Assembly (NCBI GenBank): GCA_029204225.1
Contig: CM055111.1
Span: forward strand, 27,796,340 to 27,860,339
Length of the DNA: 64,000 nucleotides
Direction: 5' to 3'
Source of the DNA: Diphasiastrum complanatum
Taxonomy: Eukaryota; Streptophyta; Lycopodiopsida; Lycopodiales; Lycopodiaceae
Below the pieces are notes generated by a model. It had not been told where the DNA came from. It saw only the letters and a list, made by a program, of their open reading frames with translations, and did no database searches. How positions within the stretch are numbered: the first letter of the stretch is position 1; every line of letters begins with the position of its first letter. Shown here one piece after another: positions 12,493 to 24,137 of this stretch. The position numbers and the translations under genes are program-made.

Positions 12493-12977
12493 ATTAATAA
12501 TTATGCATGGCACTATTGAACCCTAATTGTTGCGAGCTCTAGTTTGCAATGCTCATAATTTTTTTTCAAACCAACCTTATAAAAACTCACAAGGTTTTCA
12601 TGAATTAGATGAAAGGGTAGAATAAAACCTTAAAACTTGAAATTCATAACTGAAACTAGGTGTTTGAGCACTGATACTTTGAGTGGCCAAAAGAATTCGT
12701 AGCAGTTGTGAAGGGGAAAAACTTGGATGTGGCAGCACATGGTTGGCCAAGAGCATCCTAGTTCTGAGCCATAGCAAGGGCTTGTAAAAGGTATTCTATC
12801 TGCATCATAGATTTTCAACTGGTACATATGGGATTCGCCATTCCACGACAGGCTACAGCTTGAATCCACCCTCGTCGCCCCATGGAGTGTGCTACAACAA
12901 ATCGCCCGCGGCGTGTGGACAAATAAAATTTATATACACAATTGAGCATATGTTTTAGGGACGGTTATAAAGGGAAA

Positions 12978-13021
<44 letters not shown>

Positions 13022-14791
13022 CGCTGACTGTTCGAAGAAGAATATTCATATAAGAAACCATAGGCTTTGATGCCGCTGCCGCTGAGATGACTCCACATTT
13101 TACTGCCGCCTCTGCAGCATTGCTTTGAATCACCAAACCCATTTTGGGTGCCACTGTCGCTGCTGTTTGATTCTGTTTCTACTCAATTCAGCAGAAAATT
13201 CATCTGACTCTCTCTGGAATCAAACTGCTTTACAGCAACAGCAACACAAAATCTGAAATTCGGATTTCTGCTGAAAGGTGGGTTCTGACAGTCTTTGATG
13301 TGGGGATCGTTTTGCTGCGGAGAGTAGCAGTTGGCATCAAGGTGTTGTGTCTGCTTCAAAAGCTTCGTTGTCCAAGGAAGCACAATTTATATGCAAGCTG
13401 CTGTTGTCATGGGGATATTCAAATAATCCAAAGTGGATCACTATAAGGTACCGTCATTTCATCCAACCCAGAGCCGCATTCAGTTCGCTTTGGGATCTAG
13501 TGTTGGCCATTTGTGCTTAAATTTTGCAGGCGCGAAGGTTGACTAGTGTTTTGATGTGTGTATATTACAGACATCTAATTTTTTTTTTAATATTAGAAGT
13601 GATACCAAGTGTTGTACACAACTTGTAGGTCTTTGGATCATTAAGTTTCTTGAAATAAGCATTGCTTGAATATTTCTTCCATTAAACAAAAGTTTCACTT
13701 TGACGAGAATTTGAAACAGGAGTGAGAAGAATTTTTCAGAGAGTAGGAACATTGTTAGATCCATTGTTTGTGTTGGAGCTCTATTGTACCACAAGCCTTA
13801 CAAGCTTTCAATGTAACCTACAGTTATTTGAAAAACCAGTGTATGCTTGACCTTTTTTTGGGTCTTATCAATCAAGAAAAGAATCTACTCACATAGCTTG
13901 GAAATCAAACAACCGTTAGAGATCCACACATGCAACCCGAAATTTTTATGTGTTGGAAATAAGGAGGGAGGGCCCTAACCTAACCTAGATCTAGACACTA
14001 ATCAGGGTCATGACTCTCGTCATCAATTATTTGATGTTTTCAGTCAAAACATGGGTGTAATCATTTCACCAATTTCAAATCACACCTTTAGTAAAGTTCA
14101 CCCACATGGGTCAAAATTCAATAGTCCAGCAGAATTTGTGCGATTCAAGCTGAATCAAGCTTGAACCTAGTCACAGGCTAAAAATTGAGAGAAAAGGATA
14201 TAAAAGCCTAATTACAAGAACCATTGAGTTTGTAATCCTCAAATTGTATGCGCTCGATACTAAGTAAGCGATGGTAAGAGGGATAACAATTGCAGAGAAG
14301 ACATGTGGGAGACGAACATTGACAATGCATTTTTCTTGAGGGAGTTGCCAGCTTTTACATTTATATGCCTCTCACAGAAGTATATGCCTTATACCTGGCA
14401 CTAGAGGTTTTTGCTGGTGGTTATAAACTGCTTACTGTTGCTTTTTTCAGGTTTTCATTACATGCGTCATAATCTTCTCGCAAACGTATATTTATGAGAA
14501 GATCGGAGAATAGATGCTTCCAGTAATGATGGGATGAAGTTGCTCTTGAAGATAATGGTCCTTGATAGGAGATTGACGATGTACAGGAATGTGAAGGTAT
14601 AAAGGAAAATTCACTGTCAATAATCCATAGGCTGCAAAATCAGGGCATGAAAAAGGCAAAGAACTGACAGGGTGAGAAGGTAATTCTAAAGCTACACGCA
14701 TTATAAGTACCTTGGATACAACAATCAGCTGAAATCTTCTTTATGAAAGTCTTTGCATAAATGAGCCTGCCCTCAATAGGTGGGGATTCGA
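12493..14791. other. Upstream region of the transporter gene, with (TC)n at 12981-13017
   Basis: No protein-coding motif is recognised. A 37-bp TC run lies at 12981-13017, followed by a GC-richer patch around 13060-13150 that could be an old gene fragment or promoter material. A pyrimidine-rich acceptor-like TTGCTTTTTTCAG near 14450 could end a 5' UTR intron of the transporter, as is common for such genes. No donor can be fixed and no TATA box is certain. Confidence 0.4.
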
Positions 14792-16243
14792 ATGGGTGAG
14801 ACCAAGCAGCGTCCTAAGTCTGGAGGTATTGAAGAAGCGCCTATACTCCACCGCCCCAAGCTTTCTGTGATTCCACTGGTTGCGTTGATCTTCTATGAAG
14901 TATCAGGAGGACCTTTTGGGGTGGAGGATTCTGTGAAGGCCGGTGGACCTCTTTTAGCAATTTTGGGTTTCGTGATTTTTCCATTCATTTGGAGCATTCC
15001 AGAAGCTCTTGTAACAGCAGAGTTAGCGACTGCGTTTCCTGATAACGGAGGCTATGTATTATGGATTTCAGCGGCATTTGGTCCGTTTTGGGGTTTTCAG
15101 GAAGGGTTTTGGAAGTGGTTGAGTGGCGTTATTGATAATGCACTTTATCCCGTTCTCTTTCTAGACTACGTTAAGCATTCATTTCCGATAGTTTCAGCTG
15201 GGCCTACCAGATTTGCAGCTCTGGCCGTTACCACATTTGGATTGACGTATCTCAACTACCGTGGACTCACAATCGTAGGGTTTACTGCCATTGGTCTTGC
15301 AATTTTCTCCTTGCTTCCATTTTGTGCATTGGGTATTCTTGCAATCCCTCGGATCAGACCTCAAAAGTGGTTAGCCATTGATCTCCATCACACTAATTGG
15401 AGAGGCTATTTCAACAGCCTTTTCTGGAATCTCAATTTTTGGGATAAAGCGAGCACTCTTGCAGGAGAAGTGGAGAAACCAAGAGAGGCATTCCCAAAGG
15501 CACTATTTGCTGCTGTTCTTCTAGTAGTTTTCTCGTATCTGATACCACTTCTTGCAGGAACAGGAGCATTAGATACATCAAAATCTGACTGGGAGGATGG
15601 ATATTTCGCAGATGTCGCACTCGCCATAGGTGGTGTTTGGTTGAAATGGTGGGTTGAAATTGCTGCTGCTCTCTCTAATATGGGCTTGTTTGAGGCAGAA
15701 ATGAGCAGTGATGCATTCCAGCTACTTGGCATGGGAGAGAGAGGGATGCTGCCCTTATTGTTTGCTCAAAGGTCCAAGTATGGGACTCCAATATGGGGCA
15801 TCGTCTTCTCTTCCACTGGTGTGATCATGCTTTCTTGGATGAGTTTTCAAGAGATTATTGAATTTCTAAATTTCCTCTACAGTTTTGGTATGCTCCTTGA
15901 GTTTGCAGCATTTATCTGGCTGAGGTTGAAGCAGCCTGAGCTGCCCCGCCCTTTCAGAGTTCCTTTAAATACTACTGGGGTGATTCTCATGTGTTTTCCA
16001 CCCTCAGCTCTGCTCATTCTGGTGATGTGCATTGCCTCAGCTAAAACTATCATAGTTGGCGTTGCTGTTGCTCTCGTTGGTCTTCTCCTTTATCCCACTA
16101 TTGAGATGATAAAGCAGAAGAAGTGGTTAAGATTTGCAGAAGATGCAGGTCTTACAGCGCTCCAAGCTGAGGAGCTTTCTTCAGCAGCAATTCTTGAAGA
16201 AGACGAAGATTCTGAGGCAGAAATTGGGCTCCTTTCATCTTGA
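14792..16243 (+). CDS. PUT: Polyamine uptake transporter, LAT/PUT family of APC superfamily
   Basis: An uninterrupted 483-codon frame encodes a multi-spanning amino acid/polyamine permease of the plant PUT/RMV1 type. Members import spermidine, spermine and putrescine, also the herbicide paraquat, across plasma or internal membranes. The N-terminus is short and hydrophilic. The first helix carries the broken-helix motif YEVSGGPFGVEDSVKAGG. Later signatures are WSIPEALVTAELATAFP, GGYVLWISAAFGPFWGFQEG, TYLNYRGLTIVG, NLNFWDKASTLAGEVE, MSSDAFQLLGMGERGMLP, GTPIWGI and FLNFLYSFGMLLEFAAF. The protein ends in an acidic tail (EEDEDSEAE). Length and a single coding exon both fit the family. I start at ATG 14792: the frame extends upstream only to a GTG at 14780, which plants would not normally use. 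No stop, frameshift or missing helix is seen. It is the only intact host gene in the window. Confidence 0.93.
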   Translation: MGETKQRPKSGGIEEAPILHRPKLSVIPLVALIFYEVSGGPFGVEDSVKAGGPLLAILGFVIFPFIWSIPEALVTAELATAFPDNGGYVLWISAAFGPFWGFQEGFWKWLSGVIDNALYPVLFLDYVKHSFPIVSAGPTRFAALAVTTFGLTYLNYRGLTIVGFTAIGLAIFSLLPFCALGILAIPRIRPQKWLAIDLHHTNWRGYFNSLFWNLNFWDKASTLAGEVEKPREAFPKALFAAVLLVVFSYLIPLLAGTGALDTSKSDWEDGYFADVALAIGGVWLKWWVEIAAALSNMGLFEAEMSSDAFQLLGMGERGMLPLLFAQRSKYGTPIWGIVFSSTGVIMLSWMSFQEIIEFLNFLYSFGMLLEFAAFIWLRLKQPELPRPFRVPLNTTGVILMCFPPSALLILVMCIASAKTIIVGVAVALVGLLLYPTIEMIKQKKWLRFAEDAGLTALQAEELSSAAILEEDEDSEAEIGLLSS

Positions 16244-18999
16244 CAAATAATCAGCAGACATGATTATGAACTGATGAATATTGCAAAATATTGTCATGTA
16301 CAGGATAGCACAGGACAGTACAAGGAAGGCAATCATTAATTCTCCTCATCTGTTGCCTCATAGTTGTCTCAGTAACAATTTATTGACTCGCATATAACAA
16401 TGCCTGTATAATATTCACAAATAATTTGGCACTTCACCAGGAAGTGAGGTCTATTTGTTTACATTGTAATAGCCATTGCCAAATTAAGTCTGCTAAGAAT
16501 TTTTTGTATCTTATTTGAACATATTCAACTGAACCAGCTCTGGTGTAATCTTTCTAACATCAGTTTCTTCACTGAAGAAAATCATTCTGATGAGAGAGTT
16601 TTTAATCAGGTCACCTACAGTGGAGCTGCAAGATTTTGATGTATGGAAATTGGAGGTATAGTTTGATCCACGATTTAAAGAACCAATCTAAACTCGCTAA
16701 TCTTTTAAGAAATCAGCTATTTGCCATTATCTTCTGATGAGTTGCCTTTGTAGAATCTGGATATTTTCAAAAATCAAAAAATATATTAGAAACTTGCCTT
16801 AATAAATTCTTTAATTTGTTTTGGGTCTTTTTGGAAGATTTTTTGGCATAGCAAAGGGAAGGCTGGTCTTCAAATCATCTAAGCAGCTTTTGTTAGAAAG
16901 AGCCAGTGCTTAGAGTGCAATGGAGGACTAATAAGTTTGCAAGATGTTCATGTACATGATCCATATCTCTCTCTCTCTCTCTCACACACACACAGACACA
17001 CACACATTTCTACTACTTACTATTTAATCAATTGGTATAAAATCAATACATTCCAATTCAAAAATTGTTAACAAGAATTCGGAAAAGGTTTGATGGGATA
17101 ACGTTTGATGGACCCAAAGACATGTGCCATAACAACTTGAGTTGCACAAAAATCTTCTAGATTAAATTCGTATTTAACTTGGCTCCCTTTTTACATTTGG
17201 GCCCATTGAGAGCTAATCTTCCATTATTTCTCATGCCTCTGGCTTGCAAGTACATTGCACCATTCAATGGTGTCTAACATTATAACATTGGTACTTTATT
17301 GACCTTCTTTTGATAGCTTATTTCGAGTAGATATAATTTTTGGAACTACCACTGTTGTTCTTCTGTCAATCTCTGAGTAGTTTTGGGATTGTGTTTCTAC
17401 ATTCGGTCATTCCCATACAATTAGTGACAGTTGGCAACCCGTTGGAAGATTGTTGTGTGAATGTGATAGCAGTTAACAATCCACATATTTTGATTGCTAA
17501 CTTTGTTTTTTTTGTTGTTTTTCTAATGCATTACAATATAATTATTTGGTAAGTTTTGTGGTTTGTTTCTGGTTATGTATTGGATTAGACTATGCAAGTT
17601 TGAGTGTTCAAGTAAGAATGAGATTCTTAGAATGGTTCAATCCATTTGTTGTTTTTTGTTGACATTAAATGTCGAAAGTGTTATGGATGTGCATACCAAT
17701 CATGATGTTTGGATTGATAGCTACTTGGTATATTTAATTGAATATTGGGCTGTTAAAAATGCAATGCTTAGTTATGTTTTCAACCTAGACATATGTCTTG
17801 TATCTTAAAGAAATATTTTTGATCGTTTGTTGTGCTATTGACATCAAGTTACTAGACAAATATTGTAGCTCATTTTTGTTACATCCTTAACTTACTTGAA
17901 TAATGCTAGGGTGGTATAGGATTAATAAAATCGAGGCAAACATGTGATAATTGATACTAGACCTAGGGTTAGGAGATCCTTAGAGGTAAGGGCTATGACT
18001 TAAAGTTTGGCGTTTGAGTAAAATCATAAAACAACTAGAATGGACATGCATTGGGAAGTTTTTATTTCTATAAGCACTCTTGGGTACATGGCTTGGGCTA
18101 TAGGTGTGTGAGAGTGGGCTTCAACATACGTTGACATTCATTCCCTAGGTGTGAGGCATGGACTATGGAATGAAGCCTATGGATCCTCTAGCACTTAGTG
18201 TGGCCATATCCTAGATTGGAGGTGGGGCTATGGTGGTATGTGATATCATGGCTATGTTCTAATGGAGAGATCACGAATGTTTATGGATGGGAGAACTCCT
18301 AGCCCGGAGGTAAGCATGGATTCATCTATGGTTGGATTTGATGATTCACACATGTTTTACTCCATGTTATTCTTTACCCATTTGGATTCATGTTAGAATT
18401 AGATCTGTGGTGGGCATTATAGTGATATAAGAGCATTCCTACATGAGGATGATCCAAGTAGCAAGGGAGATTTTGGCATTGGAAAGCACCAAGGGAGAAG
18501 TATCAAACATCGACAACATCACTTTTTTGGTGCCATTTTTTGTGCGAAAAATGCAAAATTTAGTTTGTCATGTACCAATTTCTTGTGAATTTGATTGCAA
18601 TTTGGGTAAAAAACCAATTGAAAAAATACTTTGTGCTCAGTGTGACTCTTGTTGAGGGGAATTTAATATATGCATCATATTTATTTGTGAGAAATGGAAC
18701 ACAAGGCTTGGGAAGCATTTTAGTGGAGCACAAGAGTAGTTGGAAACGTCGAACCTTGTAGAGTATTTATGATTTTCATTTTGTCCACATTTACAAGTGT
18801 TTGAAATATTTCAAACAAAGTTTCAAGTGTTTGAAGTGTTGTTGATCTTATTTAAGTGTTTATCTAAGGATTTAACCAACCCAAGTGCTAATTCAAGGTT
18901 TGGAAGGTTAGAAAGATGATAAAAAAGTGGTTAAATGACCATGTAAATTGAATAAAAGTACTCAATCTATTGTGAAAGTACTATACTTTAGGACCATAA
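16244..18999. other. Downstream region of transporter; (TC)n(CA)n at 16966-17007; possible old LTR
   Basis: The first few hundred bases are presumably 3' UTR. A compound TC/CA microsatellite lies at 16966-17007. From about 17878 (TGTTACATCC) to 18421 there may be an old LTR: it is followed by TGATATAAGAGC at 18422, two mismatches from the tRNA-iMet primer site TGGTATCAGAGC, and by an ATG-led frame with no recognisable domain. I see no matching second LTR, so this stays tentative. Confidence 0.3.
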
Positions 19000-19640
19000 A
19001 TGGATCTTAGAAAGATCCACAAGAGTGATTGGTTGCTTGCTTAACAATCTATCAAAAAACTAGACACAAAAAAGTTGATCTAGATTTGCAATTTGACAAA
19101 CAACAAGCAATAACAATCAAAGCATTAATCATAAACTGAAATCCGAGTCCGCACGTGTGAACCACAGCCTTGCTGTATAGCCTGTACACTGAGAATGAAG
19201 TAGAAATCAACTTGGTTGCATTCGAATAACAAAATCACAATGTACATAGTGGAGTAGCTCGAGATTGCCAATGAGCTCCAAAAATAATCTATCTTCTCAC
19301 TATGGAGAGATGGAATACATAGCAAAAGTGACTCCTTTGTAAAGTTAGGTGAATTTCCAGCATGTAATAAGCAAGTTAACTTAGCTTTCTTTCCATAATT
19401 TGCAACTCTAGCCTCTTTCCTAAACTCATGCCAAGTAGGTGGCTAGTTGGTCAAAATCTCATCATAAATTTAGGTGTAGGTCCTATAATGTAGGAATCAC
19501 TACCAAATAGACATGAACAACCCTATAGACTCAACTAACCTATAGTAGGAGTGGTTTCGCACGTGGCATCTTGACCTCACACGTGTGGGACCCATTATGC
19601 ACATGATTTGCAATATAATACATGGCTAGATTTTCCAACA
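19000..19640 (-). mobile_element. LTR of copia A (3' LTR, minus orientation)
   Basis: The right edge is clear: TTTTCCAACA ends at 19640, so the LTR begins TGTTGGAAAA on the minus strand. A purine-rich tract (minus GGGGAGGAGTG, plus 19656-19666) lies just upstream. The left edge, near 19000, is not defined. The minus sequence resembles the copia B LTR in places (GATTGTTAAGCAAGCAACCAAT against GATTAAGCAACCAATAACTC), so A and B are related families. It carries a CACACGTGTG palindrome at 19578-19587. Confidence 0.6.
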
Positions 19641-20133
19641 GAGGCAATTTCTCACACTCCTCCCCAACTCTAGCCTTGAAAATTGTGATACTCTTATCAA
19701 TTACTCCAATTGAAGATCTTAGCTTGACAAATGAATCCTTAGCTAAGGATTTAGTGAATAGATCAGCTAAGCAATTCAATGAAGACACGTGTTGGAGCTT
19801 GATCTCTTTGGCTTGCACTTTCTCCCTCACAAAATGATGGGCAATCTCGATGTGCTTGCTCCTTGCATGGAATGTGGGATTAGTAGCAAGTGATTGGGTT
19901 GATTTGTCACAATAGATGATAGGAATTTCCTTCTCAATGACATGAAGCTCCACCAATGGCCTCTTGAGCCATAAGACCTCCTTGCATGTTGATGTCAAGG
20001 CCTTATACTCGGATTCTGTGGAAGATAAGGAGATTGTATCTTGCTTTTCAGAAAGCCATGATACTACTCCATCACATAAGAAGGTGGACATTGCACTTAT
20101 TGACTTTTGATCCACTTTTTCACCTGCAAAATC
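19641..20133 (-). pseudogene. Copia A RNaseH (C-terminal part; continues at 23292)
   Basis: Minus-strand frame: DFAGEKVDQKSISAMSTF, then GGVVSW-like CDGVVSWLSEKQ, LSSTESEYKALTS, YCDKSTQSLATNP, FHARSKHIEIAHHFVREKV and ADLFTKSLAK. This is a near complete copia RNaseH. The copia B insertion splits it: the upstream half ends LRGCNDSDF at 23292-23300, and the two halves join exactly across the B element. The frame runs into the LTR. Confidence 0.85.
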
Positions 20134-20708
20134 TGTTGAAAATTGTCACTTCTCACTTGTCATTTTTTATTGTAAATAAAGATCAATCATGAGTACAATG
20201 TTCATGATCTGATTTCACACGTGTGGAGCCTGTTCCCACATGTGAAAGAAAGTACTTTTCATATTTGTAAATATCTACTTTGATTTTGTATCAATCAAGT
20301 CAAGTGTGAACATGATATGACTAGTTTTTAGTAAAGTTGACTAGTCACCTAGAAGTTAGCTTATCCTTGCATGTGCATGAGTAAATGCTCCCACATGGCA
20401 AGTGGATGTTCACACGTGTGTATAGAGTTCTAGAAGATAAGATTTGATTTTATTGAATGATTGCTATCAAGAACCTATGTACTTGTTTCTTCAGGTGCAG
20501 GCCGTACAGTGGGCAGTACTCCACACGTGTGAGGCCGCTCTCACTTGTTTATGAAGATTTGACCCATTGCTCTTGCTTAAATCTAAGTGTAGTGAATCTA
20601 GATCAAGATCTAAAGTGTAGAACTTGATAGATCCATTGATTAAGCAACCAATAACTCTCTATGATTGTTAAGTACAATCATTAATGTCATAAAACTGAAA
20701 TTTTATCA
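20134..20708 (+). mobile_element. Copia B 5' LTR
   Basis: Starts TGTTGAAAATTG, ends GAAATTTTATCA, 575 bp. It is followed immediately by the primer site TGGTATCAGAGC and preceded by AAATC (20129-20133), which recurs right after the 3' LTR at 23292-23296. It holds three exact CACACGTGTG palindromes (20216, 20411, 20522) plus a CACATGTG variant. The 3' LTR has about 290 bp (22741-23028) that this copy lacks. Confidence 0.9.
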
Positions 20709-20720
20709 TGGTATCAGAGC
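20709..20720 (+). other. Primer-binding site, copia B (tRNA-iMet type)
   Basis: TGGTATCAGAGC lies directly after the LTR end. It is complementary to the 3' end of plant initiator methionine tRNA and is the standard copia primer site. Confidence 0.9.
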
Positions 20721-20819
20721 CGAGTAATAGATTGATCATTTGATTCATAAAACTTGCAAAGATCATTGGCAAAATTTGTTTTTGGCCAATACTAGTGAGG
20801 GCGAGTTCATCTAGAGTGA

Positions 20820-21560
20820 TAGTTTGTTTCTATTTGGATCAAATCGACTTGGTGGCTGTGTATGTACTTTTCACATGTGTGAACCAGAATGTTACTTGAA
20901 GAAGAATCAACAAGCAAATCGATATCAAGGGGACATTGCTCAAGAGGAAGAAGATGAGGATGGATTCAACACATCCTTAATGGTTGCATCTACACCAACT
21001 TCAAGTCAAGACACATGGTGGATAGATAGTGGGGCTAGTTCCCACATGTCGTTTAACAAGCATTATTTTCTACTCTTCTCTCTTGTAATGACTCTAAGAA
21101 GTCAATATACACTGCTAGTGATGAAGAATGCAAGATAGATGGTATAGGATCTATTCCTCTTTGCTTAGGCACATCTAAAAGGATAGATCTAGATAATGTT
21201 TTGTATGTTCCTACCATTTCAAAAAACTTGCTTAGTGTAGGACAATTAATGGACAATGGACTAGATGTACATTTCAAGAATGGAGTTTGTTCCATCTTGA
21301 AAAATGATAAGTGCATAGCTAGTGGCATTAAGCAAGGTAGACTTTTCAAGTTGGATGCTAATGTTGCAAATGAAAGTGTGAACTTGGCTAGGGAGGAGCT
21401 ATCTCAAGTGGAGCTTTGGCATAAGTTAGGCCATCCTAGTCTTCAATCCATGGAGTCAATGGCAAGCAAGGAACTAGCTCTCGGCCTACCAAAAGCTTTC
21501 AAAAAGTGTGGAAAGATGTGTGAGGCATGTGGCTTTGCACAATCACACAAATCTTCTTAA
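20820..21560 (+). pseudogene. Copia B gag end, protease, GAG-pre-integrase
   Basis: The frame from about 20880 gives an acidic linker, then WWIDSGASSHMS (aspartic protease DSG intact) at about 21018-21053. After a frameshift near 21070 come DSKKSIYTASD, LDNVLYVPTISKNLLS and VELWHKLGHPSLQSMES (GAG-pre-integrase H-x-H), then a zinc-binding CGKMCEACGFAQSHKSS and a stop. The gag capsid and zinc knuckle before it, and nearly all of integrase after it, have been lost. Confidence 0.8.
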
Positions 21561-22212
21561 TAGAGATCTTCATTAAGATCTCCCTCTCCCTTGGTAAAAG
21601 TTGATTTATCTAGTGAGGTAGATCTAGGCTTCCTAAAGTTTATACTTGCGATAGAAGTGTCTAGAAGTAGCAATTGTACTTTCATAACTCAATCTAAGTA
21701 TGCTACTTCCATTCTTGAAAAGTTTGGTATGAAAAATTGTAAGGGGATTGACACCCCTATGGAGCATGTTTTGAAAGCAACTAATGAAGGTGATGAAGCA
21801 TCCTTTGAGGACATCACCCTCTTTAGAAAGCTTATAGGCTCTCTAATCTATTTAACCATCACTAGACCTGACTTAAGTTTTTGTGTAAGCAAGTTGAGTC
21901 AAAGTATGCAAGCTCCTTTAGTGCATCATTGGAAAAGTGCCAAGAGAGTGCTTAGATATGTTTCTAGTACTAGATTTTTTGGCATACTTTATGAAGGATC
22001 TAACTTGCACTTGAGAGCCTACTCAGATTCAGATTTTGCAGGTGACAAGATGGATAGAAAGTCCATTAGTACATTTGCAACATTTCTTTGTGGAGGAGTA
22101 ATATCTTGGCTTTTTAAAAAGCAAGATACTATCTCGCTATCTTCTTGTGAAGCCGAGTACAAGGCATTGACTTCAACAACTAAAGAGCTCCTATGGCTAA
22201 GAAGACTCTTGA
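21561..22212 (+). pseudogene. Copia B RT C-terminus and RNaseH
   Basis: After the short joint, the frame reads DLGFLKFILAIEV (RT connection), QSKYATSILEKFGM, TPMEHVL, LIYLTITRPDLSFCVSKLSQ, AYSDSDFAGD and DTISLSSCEAEYKAL, then KELLWLRRLLKG. The RT catalytic domain with YVDD is missing; integrase pieces are joined directly to the RT end. The RNaseH frame stops where an inverted piece of the same element begins. Confidence 0.85.
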
Positions 22213-22555
22213 AGGGAACATGCTCCACACGTGTGAAATCAGATCATGAACATTGTACTCATGATTGATCTTTATTTACAATAAAAAATGACAAGTGAGA
22301 AGTGACAATTTTCAACACTCCTCCTCACTTCTAACTTGGCAAATCTAATGTACATCTATCTACAGTTCCAAGAGCATATCCTAACTTGTAAAATGGATCT
22401 TTGGACAATGGCTTGGTTAAGATATCAGCTATGCATTCGGATGATGGTACATGATGTAGTTGCACCTCCTTGGATTGTACCTTCTCCCTCACAAAGTGGT
22501 GAGCTATCTCAATATGCTTTGTTCTAGCATGGAAGATAGGATTGGAAGCAATTTG
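22213..22555 (-). mobile_element. Inverted segment of copia B: RNaseH C-terminus, PPT and LTR head
   Basis: On the minus strand 22555-22317 encodes IASNPIFHARTKHIEIAHHF then ADILTKPLSKDPFYKLGYA, the missing C-terminal RNaseH. A polypurine tract (minus GTGAGGAGGAG) and the LTR start TGTTGAAAATTG (22316 leftward to about 22213) follow. This is exactly the piece expected between 22212 and 22556, but reversed in place. LTR sequence resumes in plus orientation at about 22551 with TTCATATTTGTAAATATC. Confidence 0.85.
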
Positions 22556-23291
22556 TTCATATTTGTAAATATCTACTTTGATTTTGTATCAATCAATCAA
22601 GTGTGAACATGATATGACTAGTTTTTAGTCAAGTTGACTAGTCACCTAGAAGTTAGCTTATCCTTGCATGTGCATGAGTAAATGCTCCCACATGGCAAGT
22701 GGATGTTCACACGTGTGTATAGAGTTCTAGAAGATAAGAGCTGACCATTTTTCTTAGATCCTATTTTGTAGGGAATATACCTATATTCTAGGAGACTAGC
22801 TCTTTGGATTTTAGCCATATTCTAGAAGGTCAAGTTTGGATAAGGATCAAGGATGGATCAAATGGATAGATCTAAGTTATGTGGCACTCTTCACACGTGT
22901 GAAGACCTGCTAGACTGTACCAGACTTGTGGATGTACTTGATCCATAAAAGGATCATCATTTTGCTAATGAGATTGATGAGACTTTTGCATTCTACACTT
23001 TTTTGAGATTTCTAGTCAATAGAATTGTGATTTTATTGAATGATTGCTATCAAGAACCTATGTAATTGTTGTTTTTGGTGTAGGCCGTACAATGGACCGT
23101 ACTCCACATGCGTGAGGCCGCTCTCACTTGTTTATGAAGATTTGATGCATTGCTCTTGCTTAAATCTAAGTGTAGTGAATCTAGATCAAGATCTAAAGTG
23201 TAGAACTTGATAAATCCATTGATTAAGCAACCAATAACTCTCCATGATTGTTAAGTACAATCATTAATGTCCTAAAACTGAAATTTTATCA
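22556..23291 (+). mobile_element. Copia B 3' LTR (first part lies in the inverted segment)
   Basis: It matches the 5' LTR from CATATTTGTAAATATCTAC to GAAATTTTATCA, and then the target duplication AAATC follows (23292-23296). A block of about 290 bp at 22741-23028 is absent from the 5' LTR, so one copy gained or lost it. Two CACACGTGTG palindromes (22708 and 22892) lie here, the second within the extra block. Confidence 0.85.
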
Positions 23292-24137
23292 AAATCCGAG
23301 TCATTACAGCCTCTTAAGCCAAGATTAGTCCCTCTATACAATATGCCAAAATTCTTAGTTGATAAAATATATTTTAGAACTCTTTTGGCCATCTTCCAAT
23401 GAGATACCAAAGGACATTTTATGAACTGGCTTAATTTTCTAAGATCAGGTCTAGTTATAGTTAAATATATCAAGGAGCCTATAAGCCTTCTATATAAAGT
23501 GATGTCCTCAAAGGATGCTTCATCAACATTATAGATGCTTTTGCATGTTGCTCCATTGGAGTCTCAATGCCTTTACAATCCTTCATTCCCAATCTATCTA
23601 GAATGGATGTAGCATACTTAGATTAAAAAAGGAAACTAAAATCACATCCTCTTATGACTTCTGTTCCTAGAATGAAGCTCAATAGGCCGAGATCTACCAT
23701 TTTAACTCTTTAGATAATGCAATTTTTACATCTCTTATTCCATCTAGATCATTACCACTCAAAATAATGTCATCAACATACAGTACAAGAATAATGATCT
23801 TCCCATCATGAAATCTTATGTACAATTATGGATCATAAGCACTCAAAACAAATTTGATGGAGGTAAGAAAAGAGTTTAGCCTAGAGTACCATGCTCTAGG
23901 TGCTTGCTTGAGTCCATAGAGACTCATCTTCAAAAGGCACACCTTTCCTTCATGCTTTTCCTTGATGAAGCCCTCAGGATGCCTCATGTAGATCTCTTCC
24001 TCCAAGTAGCCATTGAGGAAGGCATTTGTAAAATCAAGTTGGAATAGCTCCCAATTGAAGGTTGTAGCAAGACTAATGATCAATCTTATAGGAAGTTTCA
24101 TTATAATCAATACCCTTGGTTTGTAAAACTCCTTTTT
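23292..24137 (-). pseudogene. Copia A reverse transcriptase and RNaseH start
   Basis: Minus strand from 24137: KGVLQTKGIDYNET, then TFNWELFQLDFTNAFLNG, LEEEIYMRHPEGFI, KMSLYGLKQAPRAWYS, then YVDDIILSGNDLDGI (catalytic YVDD present), TPMEQ-region remnants, MIYLTITRPDL, LVSHWKMAKRVLKYIL and GLRGCNDSDF. Several stops and frameshifts lie between 23830 and 23480. It joins the RNaseH at 19641-20133 across copia B. At 24137 the RT is cut by the start of copia D's LTR. Confidence 0.85.

Noticed and set aside
14780-14791. Upstream extension of the transporter to a GTG codon
   Set aside because: Plant translation would start at the ATG at 14792; the extra four codons add nothing conserved.
15406-15732. 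Minus-strand ORFs inside the transporter gene
   Set aside because: They overlap a complete conserved coding frame and show no domain.
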